NCBI RefSeq assembly: GCF_000455605.1 | Contig: NC_017025.1 | Span: 1,054,001-1,118,000, forward strand | DNA from: Flavobacterium indicum GPTSA100-9 = DSM 17447 | GTDB lineage: Bacteria; Bacteroidota; Bacteroidia; Flavobacteriales; Flavobacteriaceae | Direction of reading: 5' to 3' | Length of the DNA: 64,000 nt | Shown here: piece after piece, positions 9,975 through 19,182 of the stretch | How positions within the stretch are numbered: the first letter of the stretch is position 1 | Layout of the letters: the number at the start of each line of letters is the position of its first letter | Translations under genes and position numbers: made by a program | Notes under the pieces: generated by a model | Told to the model about the DNA's origin: nothing | Seen by the model: only the letters and a program-made list of their open reading frames with translations | Database searches by the model: none

Positions 9975-10982
9975 CTATTCAAAAATAAAATTTGAAGAAT
10001 AATAGGAATTGTTTTTACAAAACTCTTTGAACTCTGGGGTGTAATTTTTCATTATGAATTTATCATAATTTGCACCAAATAAAGAAGTTGTGTATTCAAA
10101 TTCTAAAACAAGTCTAACTCCTTCTTTTAAAGGTGTTCCTTTGTGCCAGCATTTTGTATCTCCTGCAAAAATTGAGCCTGCAGGAGCACATATAGTTTTA
10201 AATTTATCTTTAGGATAATATTTTTCTAGTTCTTCATCCTGAATTCTAGCATATCCTTTTTTAAGTATTTCTTTCGGTTTTGTTCCTGAAATATGAGAAC
10301 CTTCAATATAACAATGCGGACCTGTATTTTCGTTTACATCTGTAATGTAAAAAAATATTTTAAGCCATTTTATTCGGTCTAAATCAAAATGATATAATTG
10401 TGCAGCTTCAGCCGATGCTTCTTTTAAAAATGAAGTACTCCACCACATGGCAGGGAAGTCGAAAATAGGCTCACTTTTTAAATATTTTCTAGCTACATCA
10501 ATTAAAAATGGATCCATGATTAATTCTTGGATTTCAATTGAATTTGCTAAATCATTTGCATCAAATCGATATATTTCAGATTGAAAATTGGTTGGGTCAA
10601 ATAGCACTTTTTTATCATAATTTGGTGCCATTCTCGTTTCGTTTTTTAAAGCGAAATTGTAAATTTTATCAACCAATTCTTTTGGCAAAGACTCTTTAAA
10701 ATCTACATATCCATTTTTTTCCAATTTATTATTTAATTCATTTGAATAATTAAGGTCAATTGAATTCCACAATTTACTTGTACTAGTTGGATTTGTTTTT
10801 GGAGCTGATTTAATAATTTTATTATTAATTGTATCATTAAATTTGCCGTTTGTTCTACAAAATAAATCAATTAATGCAGTATGGCCCTCTTGTGGCGTAA
10901 CTCCAGTTTGCATGAATTCTTCAAATGTTTTATTGAAAACTTTTGTAGATCGTCTAATTTTTTTATTAAAAAAAGATAGCAT
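9975..10982 (-). CDS. Phytanoyl-CoA dioxygenase (PhyH)-family Fe(II)/2-oxoglutarate oxygenase
   Basis: 335 residues. A double-stranded beta-helix oxygenase, recognised from LYHFDLDRIKW (the His-x-Asp iron pair), GPHCYIEGSH and a later GDTKCWHKGTPLKEGVRL that supplies the distal His and the 2-oxoglutarate-binding Arg. It sits between pseC and pseF. It could hydroxylate a precursor or the finished nonulosonic acid, or another sugar of the glycan; the substrate is not known. Not part of the standard Pse pathway. Confidence 0.8.
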   Translation of the reverse strand: MLSFFNKKIRRSTKVFNKTFEEFMQTGVTPQEGHTALIDLFCRTNGKFNDTINNKIIKSAPKTNPTSTSKLWNSIDLNYSNELNNKLEKNGYVDFKESLPKELVDKIYNFALKNETRMAPNYDKKVLFDPTNFQSEIYRFDANDLANSIEIQELIMDPFLIDVARKYLKSEPIFDFPAMWWSTSFLKEASAEAAQLYHFDLDRIKWLKIFFYITDVNENTGPHCYIEGSHISGTKPKEILKKGYARIQDEELEKYYPKDKFKTICAPAGSIFAGDTKCWHKGTPLKEGVRLVLEFEYTTSLFGANYDKFIMKNYTPEFKEFCKNNSYYSSNFIFE

Positions 10983-10993
10983 ATTAGATTGAT

Positions 10994-12184
10994 TTATTTA
11001 TTGTTGAAAAAATTAAATATTGAATCAATTATAAAATTTTGTTCATCCTCTGTTAACGTTGGAAACATTGGTAAGCTAATACATTTTTTATAATACGCTT
11101 CAGCATTAATAAAATCGCCTTCTTTGTAACCTTGTTCTTTGTAATAAGGCATTAAATGACAGGGAATATAATGTATTTGGCAATAAATGTTTTTTTCTCT
11201 TAAAAAATTGTATAATGCTAATCGGTCTTCCACCTCAATAATATACAAATGATAAGCATGTCCTTCAATTAAATTAGAGAAACCTTTAATAAATGATTGT
11301 TCTTTAAACGCAGTGGTATAACGTTCCGCAATGGCTCTTCTTTTACTTATTCCTTCTTCAGCTCGAGATAATTGAGAAATTCCTAGAGCAGCTTGAAAGT
11401 CAGTAAATCTATAATTATAACCTAAACTTTGCATTTCCATATACCAACCAGGATACGTTCCATTATGATTGGTAGTTCCATTGGCAAAATCCAATGAGTT
11501 GGTGAAAATTTCTGAATTTCGGGTAATTCCATGACTTCTTAATTCTAGAAGCTTGTGGTATAATTCTTTGTTATTTGTTGTAATCATACCCCCTTCACCC
11601 GTAGCAATATGTTTTACCGGATGAAAAGAAAAAATTGCTAAATCAGCAAATTTTCCATTACCACATAATTGTTTTTGATTATTACTATCAATAAAAAAGC
11701 CACCAGGTGCATGACAAGCATCTTCTATAATCCATAAATCATGCTCATCTGCAATTTTTTTTAATTCTTCAAGATTGACAGCTCTTCCAGCAAAATCAAC
11801 AGGGATAATACCAGAAAAAGTGCCTTTTGGATTGCTTTCAATTAATTGTTTAACTTTTTCAATAGCAATCAAATAAGTTTCAGCATCGATATCTGAAAAA
11901 ACAACTTCACCACCACAATATTTGATGCAATTTGCAGAAGCAGCAAACGTAATAGGAGTGGTGATTACTTTAGAAGAATTATTTACTCCTAAAGCCATTG
12001 CGCATAAATGAAGAGCAGCTGTTCCATTAGAAACAGCTACTGCATATTTTGCTTCAACATAACTTGCAAATTTTTCTTCAAACTCAAGAATTGTTGGTCC
12101 TTGAGTTAAATAATCGCCTTTTAAAGCTTTGGTAACCGCAAGTATGTCTTCGTCAGTTATATTTTGTTTTCCGTATGGAATCAT
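10994..12184 (-). CDS. pseC: UDP-4-amino-4,6-dideoxy-N-acetyl-beta-L-altrosamine transaminase
   Basis: 396 residues, a DegT/StrS aminotransferase. It begins MIPYGKQNITDEDILAV, the usual PseC start, and has VEAKYAVAVSNGTAALHL, IEDACHAPGG and the PLP lysine in SFHPVKHIATGEGG. It aminates C4 of the keto sugar made by PseB, using glutamate and PLP. It starts 2 bp after the pseB stop. Confidence 0.92.
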   Translation of the reverse strand: MIPYGKQNITDEDILAVTKALKGDYLTQGPTILEFEEKFASYVEAKYAVAVSNGTAALHLCAMALGVNNSSKVITTPITFAASANCIKYCGGEVVFSDIDAETYLIAIEKVKQLIESNPKGTFSGIIPVDFAGRAVNLEELKKIADEHDLWIIEDACHAPGGFFIDSNNQKQLCGNGKFADLAIFSFHPVKHIATGEGGMITTNNKELYHKLLELRSHGITRNSEIFTNSLDFANGTTNHNGTYPGWYMEMQSLGYNYRFTDFQAALGISQLSRAEEGISKRRAIAERYTTAFKEQSFIKGFSNLIEGHAYHLYIIEVEDRLALYNFLREKNIYCQIHYIPCHLMPYYKEQGYKEGDFINAEAYYKKCISLPMFPTLTEDEQNFIIDSIFNFFNNK

Positions 12185-12185
12185 A

Positions 12186-13197
12186 CTAAATTTTGAAATC
12201 TGGATATAAATGTTCTTTAATTAAGCCTCTTAATGATTCCACTGTTTCCCATTCTGTATTATCACCTGAATTGTAATAAAAGCCTACAGGAACTTTGGTA
12301 GCATTAAATTCTTTGATATATTCTTCTAATTTCCAATTAGTCACTTGTGGAAGAATTACATAGTACTTACCTAGATCATACGTTGTAAATGAATCGGATG
12401 CAGTAATCATTTCTTCATGAATTTTTTCTCCCGGTCTAATTCCCACAATTTCTTGTTTACAATTAGGTCCAATTGCTTCAGCCACATCCGTAATTTTATA
12501 AGATGGGATTTTAGGAACGAATAATTCACCACCCCAAGCTTTGTCTAAAGCATGTAATACCATGTCAACTCCGCCTTGAAGAGAAATGTTGAATCGTGTC
12601 ATGTTAGGATCAGTAATAGGTAATACCCCTTCATTTCTTTTATTCATGAAGAAAGGGATTACAGAACCATTTGACCCCATAACATTTCCATATCGAACTA
12701 CTGAAAACTTAATGTTTTGTTTTCCTTTAATATTGTTTGCAGCAATAAATAATTTATCTGAAGTAAGTTTTGTTGCACCATATAAATTAATTGGAGCACA
12801 AGCTTTGTCCGTTGAAAGCGCTACAACTTTAGTTACATTTGATGATAAACAAGCTTTGATGACATTTTCAGCCCCACCAATGTTTGTTTTAACACATTCA
12901 TCCGGATTGTATTCTGCAATGTGAACATGTTTCATTGCCGCTGCATGAATTACATAGTCAACATCATTTAATGCTCTTTTTAATCGATCTAAATCTCTAA
13001 CATCTCCAATGAAATATCTAATTGCAGGATATTTACTTTCAGGAAATTCTTGAGCCATTTGGAATTGTTTTTGTTCGTCTCTAGAGTAGATAACTAAACG
13101 TTTTACATCTGGCCAATTTTTTTAAAATTGTTTTTGTTAATTCTTTACCAAGTGATCCAGTTCCACCGGTTATTAATATCGATTTATTATTTAACAT
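12186..13197 (-). pseudogene. pseB: pseB, UDP-GlcNAc 4,6-dehydratase (inverting), frameshifted
   Basis: The intact reading frame needs two pieces. The start is the ATG at 13197 (MLNNKSILITGGTGSLGKEL, the Rossmann GGTGSLG). The main frame runs from about 13115 to 12186 (WPDVKRLVIYSRDEQKQFQM onward, with ALSTDKACAPINLYGATK holding the Tyr-x3-Lys pair). They are joined at an A7 run (plus-strand T7 at about 13117-13123). With six A residues the junction reads KTILKNWPDV and all 336 codons are open. The extra base is a true mutation, slipped-strand phase variation or a homopolymer error. As written, translation from 13197 stops early; an internal ATG at 13058 gives a 290-residue product lacking the NAD loop. 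Confidence 0.85.
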
Positions 13198-13216
13198 GAT
13201 TTAAATTTTGTAAATG

Positions 13217-13224
13217 CAAATATA
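13217..13224 (-). promoter_or_regulatory. Probable -7 box for pseB and the downstream polysaccharide operon
   Basis: The minus strand reads TATATTTG here, matching the Bacteroidota -7 consensus TAnnTTTG, about 20 bases before the pseB ATG. A clear -33 TTG was not found. It lies in the divergent region between pseB and tsaC. Confidence 0.45.
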
Positions 13225-13254
13225 ATAACTATTTGTAAAAAAGTGTTTGTATTC

Positions 13255-13285
13255 TTGTACTTAAATATTGTATAAAGTATTTTTG
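13255..13285 (+). promoter_or_regulatory. Probable Bacteroidota promoter of the tsaC/cca/ctaA run
   Basis: A TTG at 13255-13257 and TATTTTTG at 13278-13285 fit the -33 (TTG) and -7 (TAnnTTTG) elements, with about 20 bases between them. The tsaC ATG follows 15 bases later, giving a short leader. Confidence 0.5.
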
Positions 13286-13299
13286 TAAAAATTATTGAT

Positions 13300-13866
13300 A
13301 TGGACATTAACACAGAAGTACATAACGCCTTTGAAGTCATTAAAAATGGAGGAATTATTTTGTACCCTACAGATACAGTTTGGGGAATAGGTTGTGATGC
13401 ATCAAATCCTGAAGCTGTACAAAAAATATATGCCTTAAAACAGAGAGAAGAATCTAAAAGCATGATATGTTTAGTAAATGGCGAAAAAATGTTGTATAAT
13501 ATGTTCAAAGACATCCCTGAAACTGCTTGGCAACTCTGGGATTTTGCTACTAAACCAACTACATTAATTTTAGACAATCCTAAAGGAATTGCTCCAAATA
13601 TTATTGCCTCAGATCATTCCATTGGTGTTCGGTTAGTTAAAGAACCCTTTTGTTATAAACTAATGGAACGAATGAAAAAACCTTTAGTTTCAACATCTGC
13701 TAATATTTCTGGTGAACCCACTCCAAAATCTTTTAAAGAAATTAGTCCTGAAATTATAAAGGGTGTGGACTATGTTGTAAATTTGCACCACGAAAAAATA
13801 TGTGATAAACCTTCTACGATTATTAAATTAACCTTAGATAGTCAAGTGAAGATTATCCGAAAATAA
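13300..13866 (+). CDS. tsaC: Threonylcarbamoyl-AMP synthase (Sua5/YciO/YrdC family)
   Basis: 188 residues, the short TsaC form without the Sua5 C-terminal domain. It makes threonylcarbamoyl-AMP from Thr, bicarbonate and ATP for the t6A modification of ANN-decoding tRNAs. The family substrate pocket is visible as GGIILYPTDTVWGIGCDA (about residues 17-34), KQREESKSM and STSANISGEPTP near 133. It is the first plus-strand gene and is divergent from pseB. The next gene also acts on tRNA. Confidence 0.92.
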   Translation: MDINTEVHNAFEVIKNGGIILYPTDTVWGIGCDASNPEAVQKIYALKQREESKSMICLVNGEKMLYNMFKDIPETAWQLWDFATKPTTLILDNPKGIAPNIIASDHSIGVRLVKEPFCYKLMERMKKPLVSTSANISGEPTPKSFKEISPEIIKGVDYVVNLHHEKICDKPSTIIKLTLDSQVKIIRK

Positions 13867-13934
13867 GACCGAGAGTCAATAGGTCTTAAACTATTTTTAA
13901 TTATTGGCGCATTGGTACATTGACCAATTTAAAT

Positions 13935-15350
13935 ATGAATTATAAAAAACATTTAGAGCATAAAATATTTACAATCATCTCTCAAGCCGCGCAAGAATTA
14001 AACTTGGAGTGCTATGTAATTGGTGGTTTTGTTCGTGATATATTACTTCAAAGAGACCATAAAAAAGATATTGATATCGTGGCAGTTGGAAGTGGTATTG
14101 AGTTGGCATTGAAAGTTTCTCAATTAATTCCTCATCAACCTAAAGTGCAAGTTTTTAAGAATTATGGGACGGCCATGCTTCGTTATGATGATATGGATAT
14201 TGAATTCGTAGGAGCACGTAAAGAAAGTTACAACTTTGAAAGTAGAAAGCCGGTTGTAGAAAATGGTACATTGAAAGATGATCAAGAGCGCAGAGATTTT
14301 ACCATCAATGCGATGGCTTTTTCTTTGAATCAAGAGAAGTTTGGTGAATTGGTTGATCCTTTTAATGGGGTGGAGGATTTACAAAATAAGATCATTAAAA
14401 CACCGTTAGACGCTGATATTACGTATTCAGATGACCCACTTCGAATGATGCGAGCCATTCGTTTTGCAACACAATTGAATTTTAAAATTGAGACTGATTC
14501 TCTCGCTGCTATTACTAGAAATAAAGACCGAATTAAAATTATTTCAGGGGAACGCATTGTTGATGAATTAAATAAAATTTTAGCATCGAGTCAACCTTCT
14601 ATAGGTTTTTTACATTTATTTAACACGGGGTTACTAGAATTATTACTTCCTGAATTAACGGCTTTAAATAATGTAGAGGAAGTAGAAGGACATACGCATA
14701 AAAATAATTTTTACCACACCTTAGAAGTGGTTGATAATATTTGTCCAAACACAACGAACCTATGGTTGCGATGGGCCGCTTTATTGCATGATATTGGTAA
14801 AGCTCCCACTAAAAAATTTCATAAAAAGCAAGGTTGGACATTCCACGGACATGAATTTTTAGGTGGTAAAATGGTTAAGAAAATTTTTGAACGATTGCAT
14901 ATGCCATTGAATCAAAAAATGAAATTTGTGCAAAAAATGGTTATGATGAGTTCAAGACCCATTGTACTTGCGCAAGATATTGTTACGGATTCGGCCGTTC
15001 GTCGTTTGGTTTTTGATGCTGGTGAAGATGTTGAAGAATTAATGATTTTATGTGAAGCTGACATCACCACTAAAAACCCTAAAAAGTTTCAGAAATACCA
15101 CAATAACTTTAAAATTGTAAGAGAAAAAATTATTGAGGTAGAGGAAAAGGATAGGGTAAGAGTATTTCAACCTCCTATTTCTGGGGAAGAAATTATGGAA
15201 TTGTTTGGATTGAAACCTTGTAGAGAAATTGGTGTTCTTAAAGAAGCGGTAAAAGAAGCCATTTTAGAAGGCGAAATACCCAATGAATATCAATCGGCCT
15301 ATGATTTTGTTTTGGCTAAAGCAAAAAAAATGGGTTTAGAAAAAATATAA
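13935..15350 (+). CDS. cca: CCA-adding tRNA nucleotidyltransferase with HD domain
   Basis: 471 residues from the ATG at 13935; an in-frame TTG at 13920 is less likely. The class II nucleotidyltransferase head has GGFVRDILLQR, the catalytic DIDIVAVG and RRDFTINAMAF. An HD phosphohydrolase domain follows (LLHDIGKAPTK near residue 290). It builds or repairs the 3'-CCA end of tRNAs; the HD part is linked to 2',3'-cyclic phosphodiesterase or phosphatase activity in relatives. It lies 68 bp after tsaC. Confidence 0.93.
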   Translation: MNYKKHLEHKIFTIISQAAQELNLECYVIGGFVRDILLQRDHKKDIDIVAVGSGIELALKVSQLIPHQPKVQVFKNYGTAMLRYDDMDIEFVGARKESYNFESRKPVVENGTLKDDQERRDFTINAMAFSLNQEKFGELVDPFNGVEDLQNKIIKTPLDADITYSDDPLRMMRAIRFATQLNFKIETDSLAAITRNKDRIKIISGERIVDELNKILASSQPSIGFLHLFNTGLLELLLPELTALNNVEEVEGHTHKNNFYHTLEVVDNICPNTTNLWLRWAALLHDIGKAPTKKFHKKQGWTFHGHEFLGGKMVKKIFERLHMPLNQKMKFVQKMVMMSSRPIVLAQDIVTDSAVRRLVFDAGEDVEELMILCEADITTKNPKKFQKYHNNFKIVREKIIEVEEKDRVRVFQPPISGEEIMELFGLKPCREIGVLKEAVKEAILEGEIPNEYQSAYDFVLAKAKKMGLEKI

Positions 15351-15421
15351 ATTTATAATTTGTTGAAGTAAAAGAATCAAGTTCGCTATGTAATTTTGCA
15401 ACATCAAAGAAAACGATACAA

Positions 15422-16447
15422 ATGAAAACAAATACCTCTATTATTATTTGGCTACTTTCTGGTTGTGCCTTATTGTTCATCATGGTAACCGTGGGTGGCA
15501 TTACGCGCTTAACAAATTCGGGATTATCCATGACGGATTGGCATTTAATTCATGATACTTTTCCTCCTACCAGTGAAGAGAAATGGATGGAAGCATTTAA
15601 TGAATATAAAAAGTATCCTGAATACATTAAAATAAATCAATTTAAAGAAGGCGGATTTACATTAGAAGATTATAAATCGATTTTCTTTTGGGAATGGTTT
15701 CACCGTTTCATCGGTAGAATAATTGGTGTGGTATTTATCATTCCCTTTATGTATTTTTTAATTCGAAAAAAATTAGATAAGCCAACTATTAATAAAAGTC
15801 TAATTTTACTTGGAATGGGGGCTTTTCAAGGATTTTTAGGTTGGTTTATGGTTGCTAGTGGATTGAAAGATAATCCAGATGTAAGTCATTTTAGATTGGC
15901 CATTCACTTAACTTTTGCCTTTATAACTTTTGCTTACACACTATGGGTGGCGCTAGACTTAATTTATCCTGAACGCAACCAACCTATAGTTGAATTAAGA
16001 AAAATTGCTCGAATTGCATTAGTTGTTTTACTTATCCAAATTATTTATGGTGGATTTGTTGCTGGATTAAACGCCGGATTAGTTCATAATCATTGGCCTT
16101 TAATGAGCGATGGACAATTTTTTCATGAAAGTATTACATTAGAGCAATCCACATTATTCAAGTCATTTACTGAAGGAAAAAGTGGTGTCCAATTTATTCA
16201 CAGAACTTTTGCTTATGTAGTAGTTGGAATGATTATTTTGTTATTTGTAAAAAGTAGAAAGTTTGTGTTACATACCACGCAAAGCAATGGAGTTAAAATT
16301 CTTTTAGCCTTTGTTTTTGTTCAATTTCTTTTAGGGGTATTTACCCTATTGTATGCTGTGCCAATTTGGTTAGGATTAGCACATCAAATTATGGCATTCT
16401 TTTTATTGTCGGCAACAGTGTTTACTTTACATCGATTGAGTAAATAA
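15422..16447 (+). CDS. ctaA: Heme A synthase (COX15/CtaA family)
   Basis: 341 residues with about eight hydrophobic helices in two four-helix halves. Paired heme-binding histidines lie in FFWEWFHRFIGRI, VSHFRLAIHLT, FIHRTFAY and LGLAHQIMAF, and a conserved ITRLTNSGLSMTDWH loop is near residue 28. It oxidises the C8 methyl of heme O to a formyl group to give heme A for aa3-type oxidases. No ctaB or cox gene is adjacent. A strong terminator follows. Confidence 0.92.
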   Translation: MKTNTSIIIWLLSGCALLFIMVTVGGITRLTNSGLSMTDWHLIHDTFPPTSEEKWMEAFNEYKKYPEYIKINQFKEGGFTLEDYKSIFFWEWFHRFIGRIIGVVFIIPFMYFLIRKKLDKPTINKSLILLGMGAFQGFLGWFMVASGLKDNPDVSHFRLAIHLTFAFITFAYTLWVALDLIYPERNQPIVELRKIARIALVVLLIQIIYGGFVAGLNAGLVHNHWPLMSDGQFFHESITLEQSTLFKSFTEGKSGVQFIHRTFAYVVVGMIILLFVKSRKFVLHTTQSNGVKILLAFVFVQFLLGVFTLLYAVPIWLGLAHQIMAFFLLSATVFTLHRLSK

Positions 16448-16452
16448 TAGAT

Positions 16453-16489
16453 AAAAAAAAACGGAAACTTAAGTTTCCGTTTTTTTTAT
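16453..16489. terminator. Bidirectional intrinsic terminator between ctaA and the thioredoxin-fold gene
   Basis: A perfect ten-base-pair palindrome centred on CTTAAG (about 16461-16480) is flanked by an A-tract on the left and a T-tract on the right, so it can end transcription of the convergent genes on both strands. Confidence 0.85.
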
Positions 16490-17085
16490 TTCTTAACTTT
16501 TATTGAACATCCAATCGCTTTTGTTGTACTCGGATTCGGTTCTTGACCTTTTTCTAGTGCTGCAATGGCATTTTCTAAATAATGTTCTTTAACTGCTTTG
16601 GCATCTTCCACATTGTCGTCAATGGCTCCAATATATTTTACAACTCTATTTTTATCCAATAAAAAAACATGTGGTGTTTTTGTTGCTCCGTATTGTGGAT
16701 AAATTTTTTGTCCCTCATCAAATAAATACGGGAAACTAAATTTTTTCTCTTTGGCACGCACTTGCATTTTTTCAAAACTATCGTCGGGTTGGGCAACTGG
16801 ATCATTCGGGTTTATTGCTAGAAGAACATAACCTTTTGATTTGTATTTTTTAGCTAGGTCAATAATTCGGTCTTCATATTTTACTGCAAACGGACAATGG
16901 TTGCAAGTGAAAACCACAATAAATCCTTTGGCATCTTTATAATCAGCCATACTATAATACTTATTGTCTACCGATTTTAATTTGAAATCAGTCGCCGTAT
17001 CGCCCACTTGATACCCTGAGCTAGGTTTGTCAAAACTCATTAAAGCCCCAACAAATAATACTAAAAATCCAATTTTCTTTAACAT
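16486..17085 (-). CDS. Exported AhpC/TSA-type thioredoxin-fold protein
   Basis: 199 residues. An N-terminal signal sequence (MLKKIGFLVLFVGALMSF) precedes a redoxin fold: VGDTATDFKLKSVDN, then FTCNHCPFAVKYEDRI with a CxxC motif at about residues 61-64, then TPHVFLLDKN with the cis-proline. This CNHCPF subgroup of TlpA/peroxiredoxin-like proteins is common in Bacteroidota and has no well-defined substrate. It is followed upstream by a second thioredoxin-fold gene 3 bp away, so both may act on periplasmic thiols. Confidence 0.82.
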   Translation of the reverse strand: MLKKIGFLVLFVGALMSFDKPSSGYQVGDTATDFKLKSVDNKYYSMADYKDAKGFIVVFTCNHCPFAVKYEDRIIDLAKKYKSKGYVLLAINPNDPVAQPDDSFEKMQVRAKEKKFSFPYLFDEGQKIYPQYGATKTPHVFLLDKNRVVKYIGAIDDNVEDAKAVKEHYLENAIAALEKGQEPNPSTTKAIGCSIKVKK

Positions 17086-17088
17086 AAT

Positions 17089-17571
17089 TTAATTATTTAT
17101 AGTTTGATTTACATACTTATTTAACTCATCAAAAGAAGCAAATTCTTGTTCAATGAATGTGCGTTTGTTCTTGTTAATAATTAAGGTAGCCGGAATAGAC
17201 CCCGACCAATTAGGATCAATTAAATGTAACCAATTATTATAATCATGGTCTGCCATATAAGTTGTTATAAAAGTATATTTCTTTTTCTTTAAAAAAGGAA
17301 TCAGTTTGCTCTCTACTTGCTTTTCAAAGTCAAGACTCACCGTTATTACAGTTACTTCACTGTTTTTTTGGTGCAATTCCTCAAAATAAGGTAATTCTTT
17401 AACACAAGGCGCACACCAAGTTGCCCAAAAGTTTACGACAAGAGGTTTGTCTTTTGGTTCTGATAAATATTGATTTAATTCTTCATAAGTTTTAAAAGTT
17501 TTTAATTCTTGTGCCTCACTTGTAGTGCATATAAACAAAGAAAAAAATACCGTATAAATAAAATATCTCAT
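17089..17571 (-). CDS. Exported TlpA-like thioredoxin-fold oxidoreductase
   Basis: 160 residues from the ATG at 17571, which gives a proper signal peptide (MRYFIYTVFFSLFICTTSEA); starting further upstream would bury it. The active site WATWCAPCVKELPYFEEL is near residue 50, with the cis-proline in SGSIPATLII. Likely reduces disulfides in the periplasm, for example in cytochrome or oxidase assembly. The next gene downstream is the other redox protein. Confidence 0.85.
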   Translation of the reverse strand: MRYFIYTVFFSLFICTTSEAQELKTFKTYEELNQYLSEPKDKPLVVNFWATWCAPCVKELPYFEELHQKNSEVTVITVSLDFEKQVESKLIPFLKKKKYTFITTYMADHDYNNWLHLIDPNWSGSIPATLIINKNKRTFIEQEFASFDELNKYVNQTINN

Positions 17572-17634
17572 CACCTTTTTTTTCAAAGTTAATGAGATAT
17601 TTTTTTGAAGTGTTATTTTTAACAATACTTTAAA

Positions 17635-18390
17635 TTACCCAATCCAATCTTTAAAGTCACTCACTCGTTCACGAGCTACAATAACTTCGTCTTCTTTATA
17701 GGTAGGTAAAATTATTTTTAATCGTGAATTGGTATACACCTGAATCTCTTTAATAGCAGTAAGTGGAATAATGTATTTTCGGCTAATTCTAAAAAAATCT
17801 TTCGGATTCAATTCATTTTCAATAACCTCTAACGAAGTATCTAATAAATAATTCCTGTTTTCTTTAGTGTGTAGGTAAGTCCCTTTGTTTTCACTATATA
17901 TACACTCAATTTCTTCAATCGGAATAACTTTTAATTGTTGTCCAATTTTAACCGAAAATCGTTTTTTATATTCTTTTTCGGATTGTGGGACCAACATTTT
18001 TTTTATCAGTTCTAAATCTAATGATGCAGTGGTATTTTTTTGAACTTGTTTTTTAAATTTTGAAATGGCAGTTTCTAATTCGTCTTCATCTATTGGTTTT
18101 AATAAATAATCAATACTGTTTAATTTAAATGCGCGCAAGGCATATTCATCATAAGCTGTGGTAAAAATGATGGCACTATTTATAGAAATAGTTTCAAAAA
18201 TTTCAAATGACAAACCATCTGATAATTGAATATCGAGAAAAATTAAATCGGGATGTGTATTGTTTTGAAACCATTCTACAGCTTCTTCAACAGAATGGAG
18301 CATGCAAGTGATTGCTAATCCCAATTTTTCAACTTTACGTTGTAACAATCGTGCGGCTGGTTTTTCGTCTTCAATGATGATTATATTCAT
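17635..18390 (-). CDS. LytTR-type response regulator
   Basis: 251 residues. A CheY-like receiver at residues 1-120 has IIIEDEKPAA at its start, the phospho-accepting Asp in LIFLDIQLSDG, Thr in FTTAYDEYA and Lys in YLLKPI. A LytTR DNA-binding domain covers about 145-250 (RFSVKIGQQLKVIPIEEI, FFRISRKYIIPL). The cognate kinase is probably the LytS-like protein 1.1 kb upstream on the same strand, separated by three 2TM genes. Confidence 0.9.
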   Translation of the reverse strand: MNIIIIEDEKPAARLLQRKVEKLGLAITCMLHSVEEAVEWFQNNTHPDLIFLDIQLSDGLSFEIFETISINSAIIFTTAYDEYALRAFKLNSIDYLLKPIDEDELETAISKFKKQVQKNTTASLDLELIKKMLVPQSEKEYKKRFSVKIGQQLKVIPIEEIECIYSENKGTYLHTKENRNYLLDTSLEVIENELNPKDFFRISRKYIIPLTAIKEIQVYTNSRLKIILPTYKEDEVIVARERVSDFKDWIG

Positions 18391-18516
18391 TTATGTAAAT
18401 TTTTATTTTTAGCAGTCATATAGGTTATCGCTTTTATTTATTGGTGTTTGCTTACGCAAACTTGTTGTTTATGGCGATTTCATAGATTCTATATTCCAAA
18501 TTTAAAATTAGTTAAA

Positions 18517-18885
18517 TTATTCCCACTTGTTTGCCTTTTCTTTTTCCATTAATTCTTTAATTTTTCGTTCTTCCCAGTTTTTTCCCAGCATGAAATCAGG
18601 TAAGAAAACAGATAAACCATGTGCTATTAATCCCATTCCCCAAAACAATAGGGTATAGAAATTTTTCAATTGAAAATAGCTTTCACCTTCTTTTAATTCA
18701 TTAATATTCGCAATAATTATAAAAATGTTAATCACCACAAATACAATTGCGTGGGTATAAAAACCTTTAATACGCTTTACTTTTTTTAAGGCTTCATAGT
18801 ATTTTAATTCTTCATCATTTGATGGAACAAATCGTCTAAATTCGCGTTTATTTAAACTGTTTAATTTATCTACAGTATTATTCAT
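18517..18885 (-). CDS. 2TM-domain protein
   Basis: 122 residues. A central pair of transmembrane helices is framed by a basic stretch (ALKKVKRIKGFYTHAIVFVV) and a C-terminal WEERKIKELMEKEK motif, the layout of the 2TM family. It is one of four such units in a row, the last fused to the kinase. It overlaps the next gene by 3-8 bp. Likely a membrane partner of the LytS/LytR pair; function unknown. Confidence 0.8.
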   Translation of the reverse strand: MNNTVDKLNSLNKREFRRFVPSNDEELKYYEALKKVKRIKGFYTHAIVFVVINIFIIIANINELKEGESYFQLKNFYTLLFWGMGLIAHGLSVFLPDFMLGKNWEERKIKELMEKEKANKWE

Positions 18886-19180
18886 TTTGATTGTTTTTTG
18901 TTTGGTTCATATATTCTTGAATCTTTTTTTCTTCCCATTTTTTATCTAAGAAAGGAAAGAAATTAAATACTTTACTTGCATGAAAGAAAAGTCCAATTCC
19001 CCATCCTAACATCGGCCAATAAAACCAAATATGTTGAGGTGAATAGGTAAGGTTTAGATAAATGAAATAGAGTGTTAAAGCCAAATAGAAAAAAAGATGA
19101 ATATAAAATCCTTTTAATTCTTGAACTTGTTTTTTGGCTTCTCTATATTTTTCATGATCATTAAATTTTGTCGGTTCCAT
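18878..19180 (-). CDS. 2TM-domain protein
   Basis: 100 residues from the ATG at 19180; a TTG twelve bases earlier is also in frame. It has the same plan as its neighbours: charged N-terminus (YREAKKQVQELKGFYIHLFFY), two membrane helices, WGIGLFFHASKVF and a final KKWEEKKIQEYM. It lies between two other 2TM genes and probably arose by tandem duplication. Confidence 0.8.
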   Translation of the reverse strand: MEPTKFNDHEKYREAKKQVQELKGFYIHLFFYLALTLYFIYLNLTYSPQHIWFYWPMLGWGIGLFFHASKVFNFFPFLDKKWEEKKIQEYMNQTKNNQNE

Positions 19181-19182
19181 AG

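Noticed and set aside
13191..13577. 128-codon minus-strand frame antisense to tsaC
   Set aside because: It overlaps a well-supported gene and has a Cys-rich, unstructured composition.
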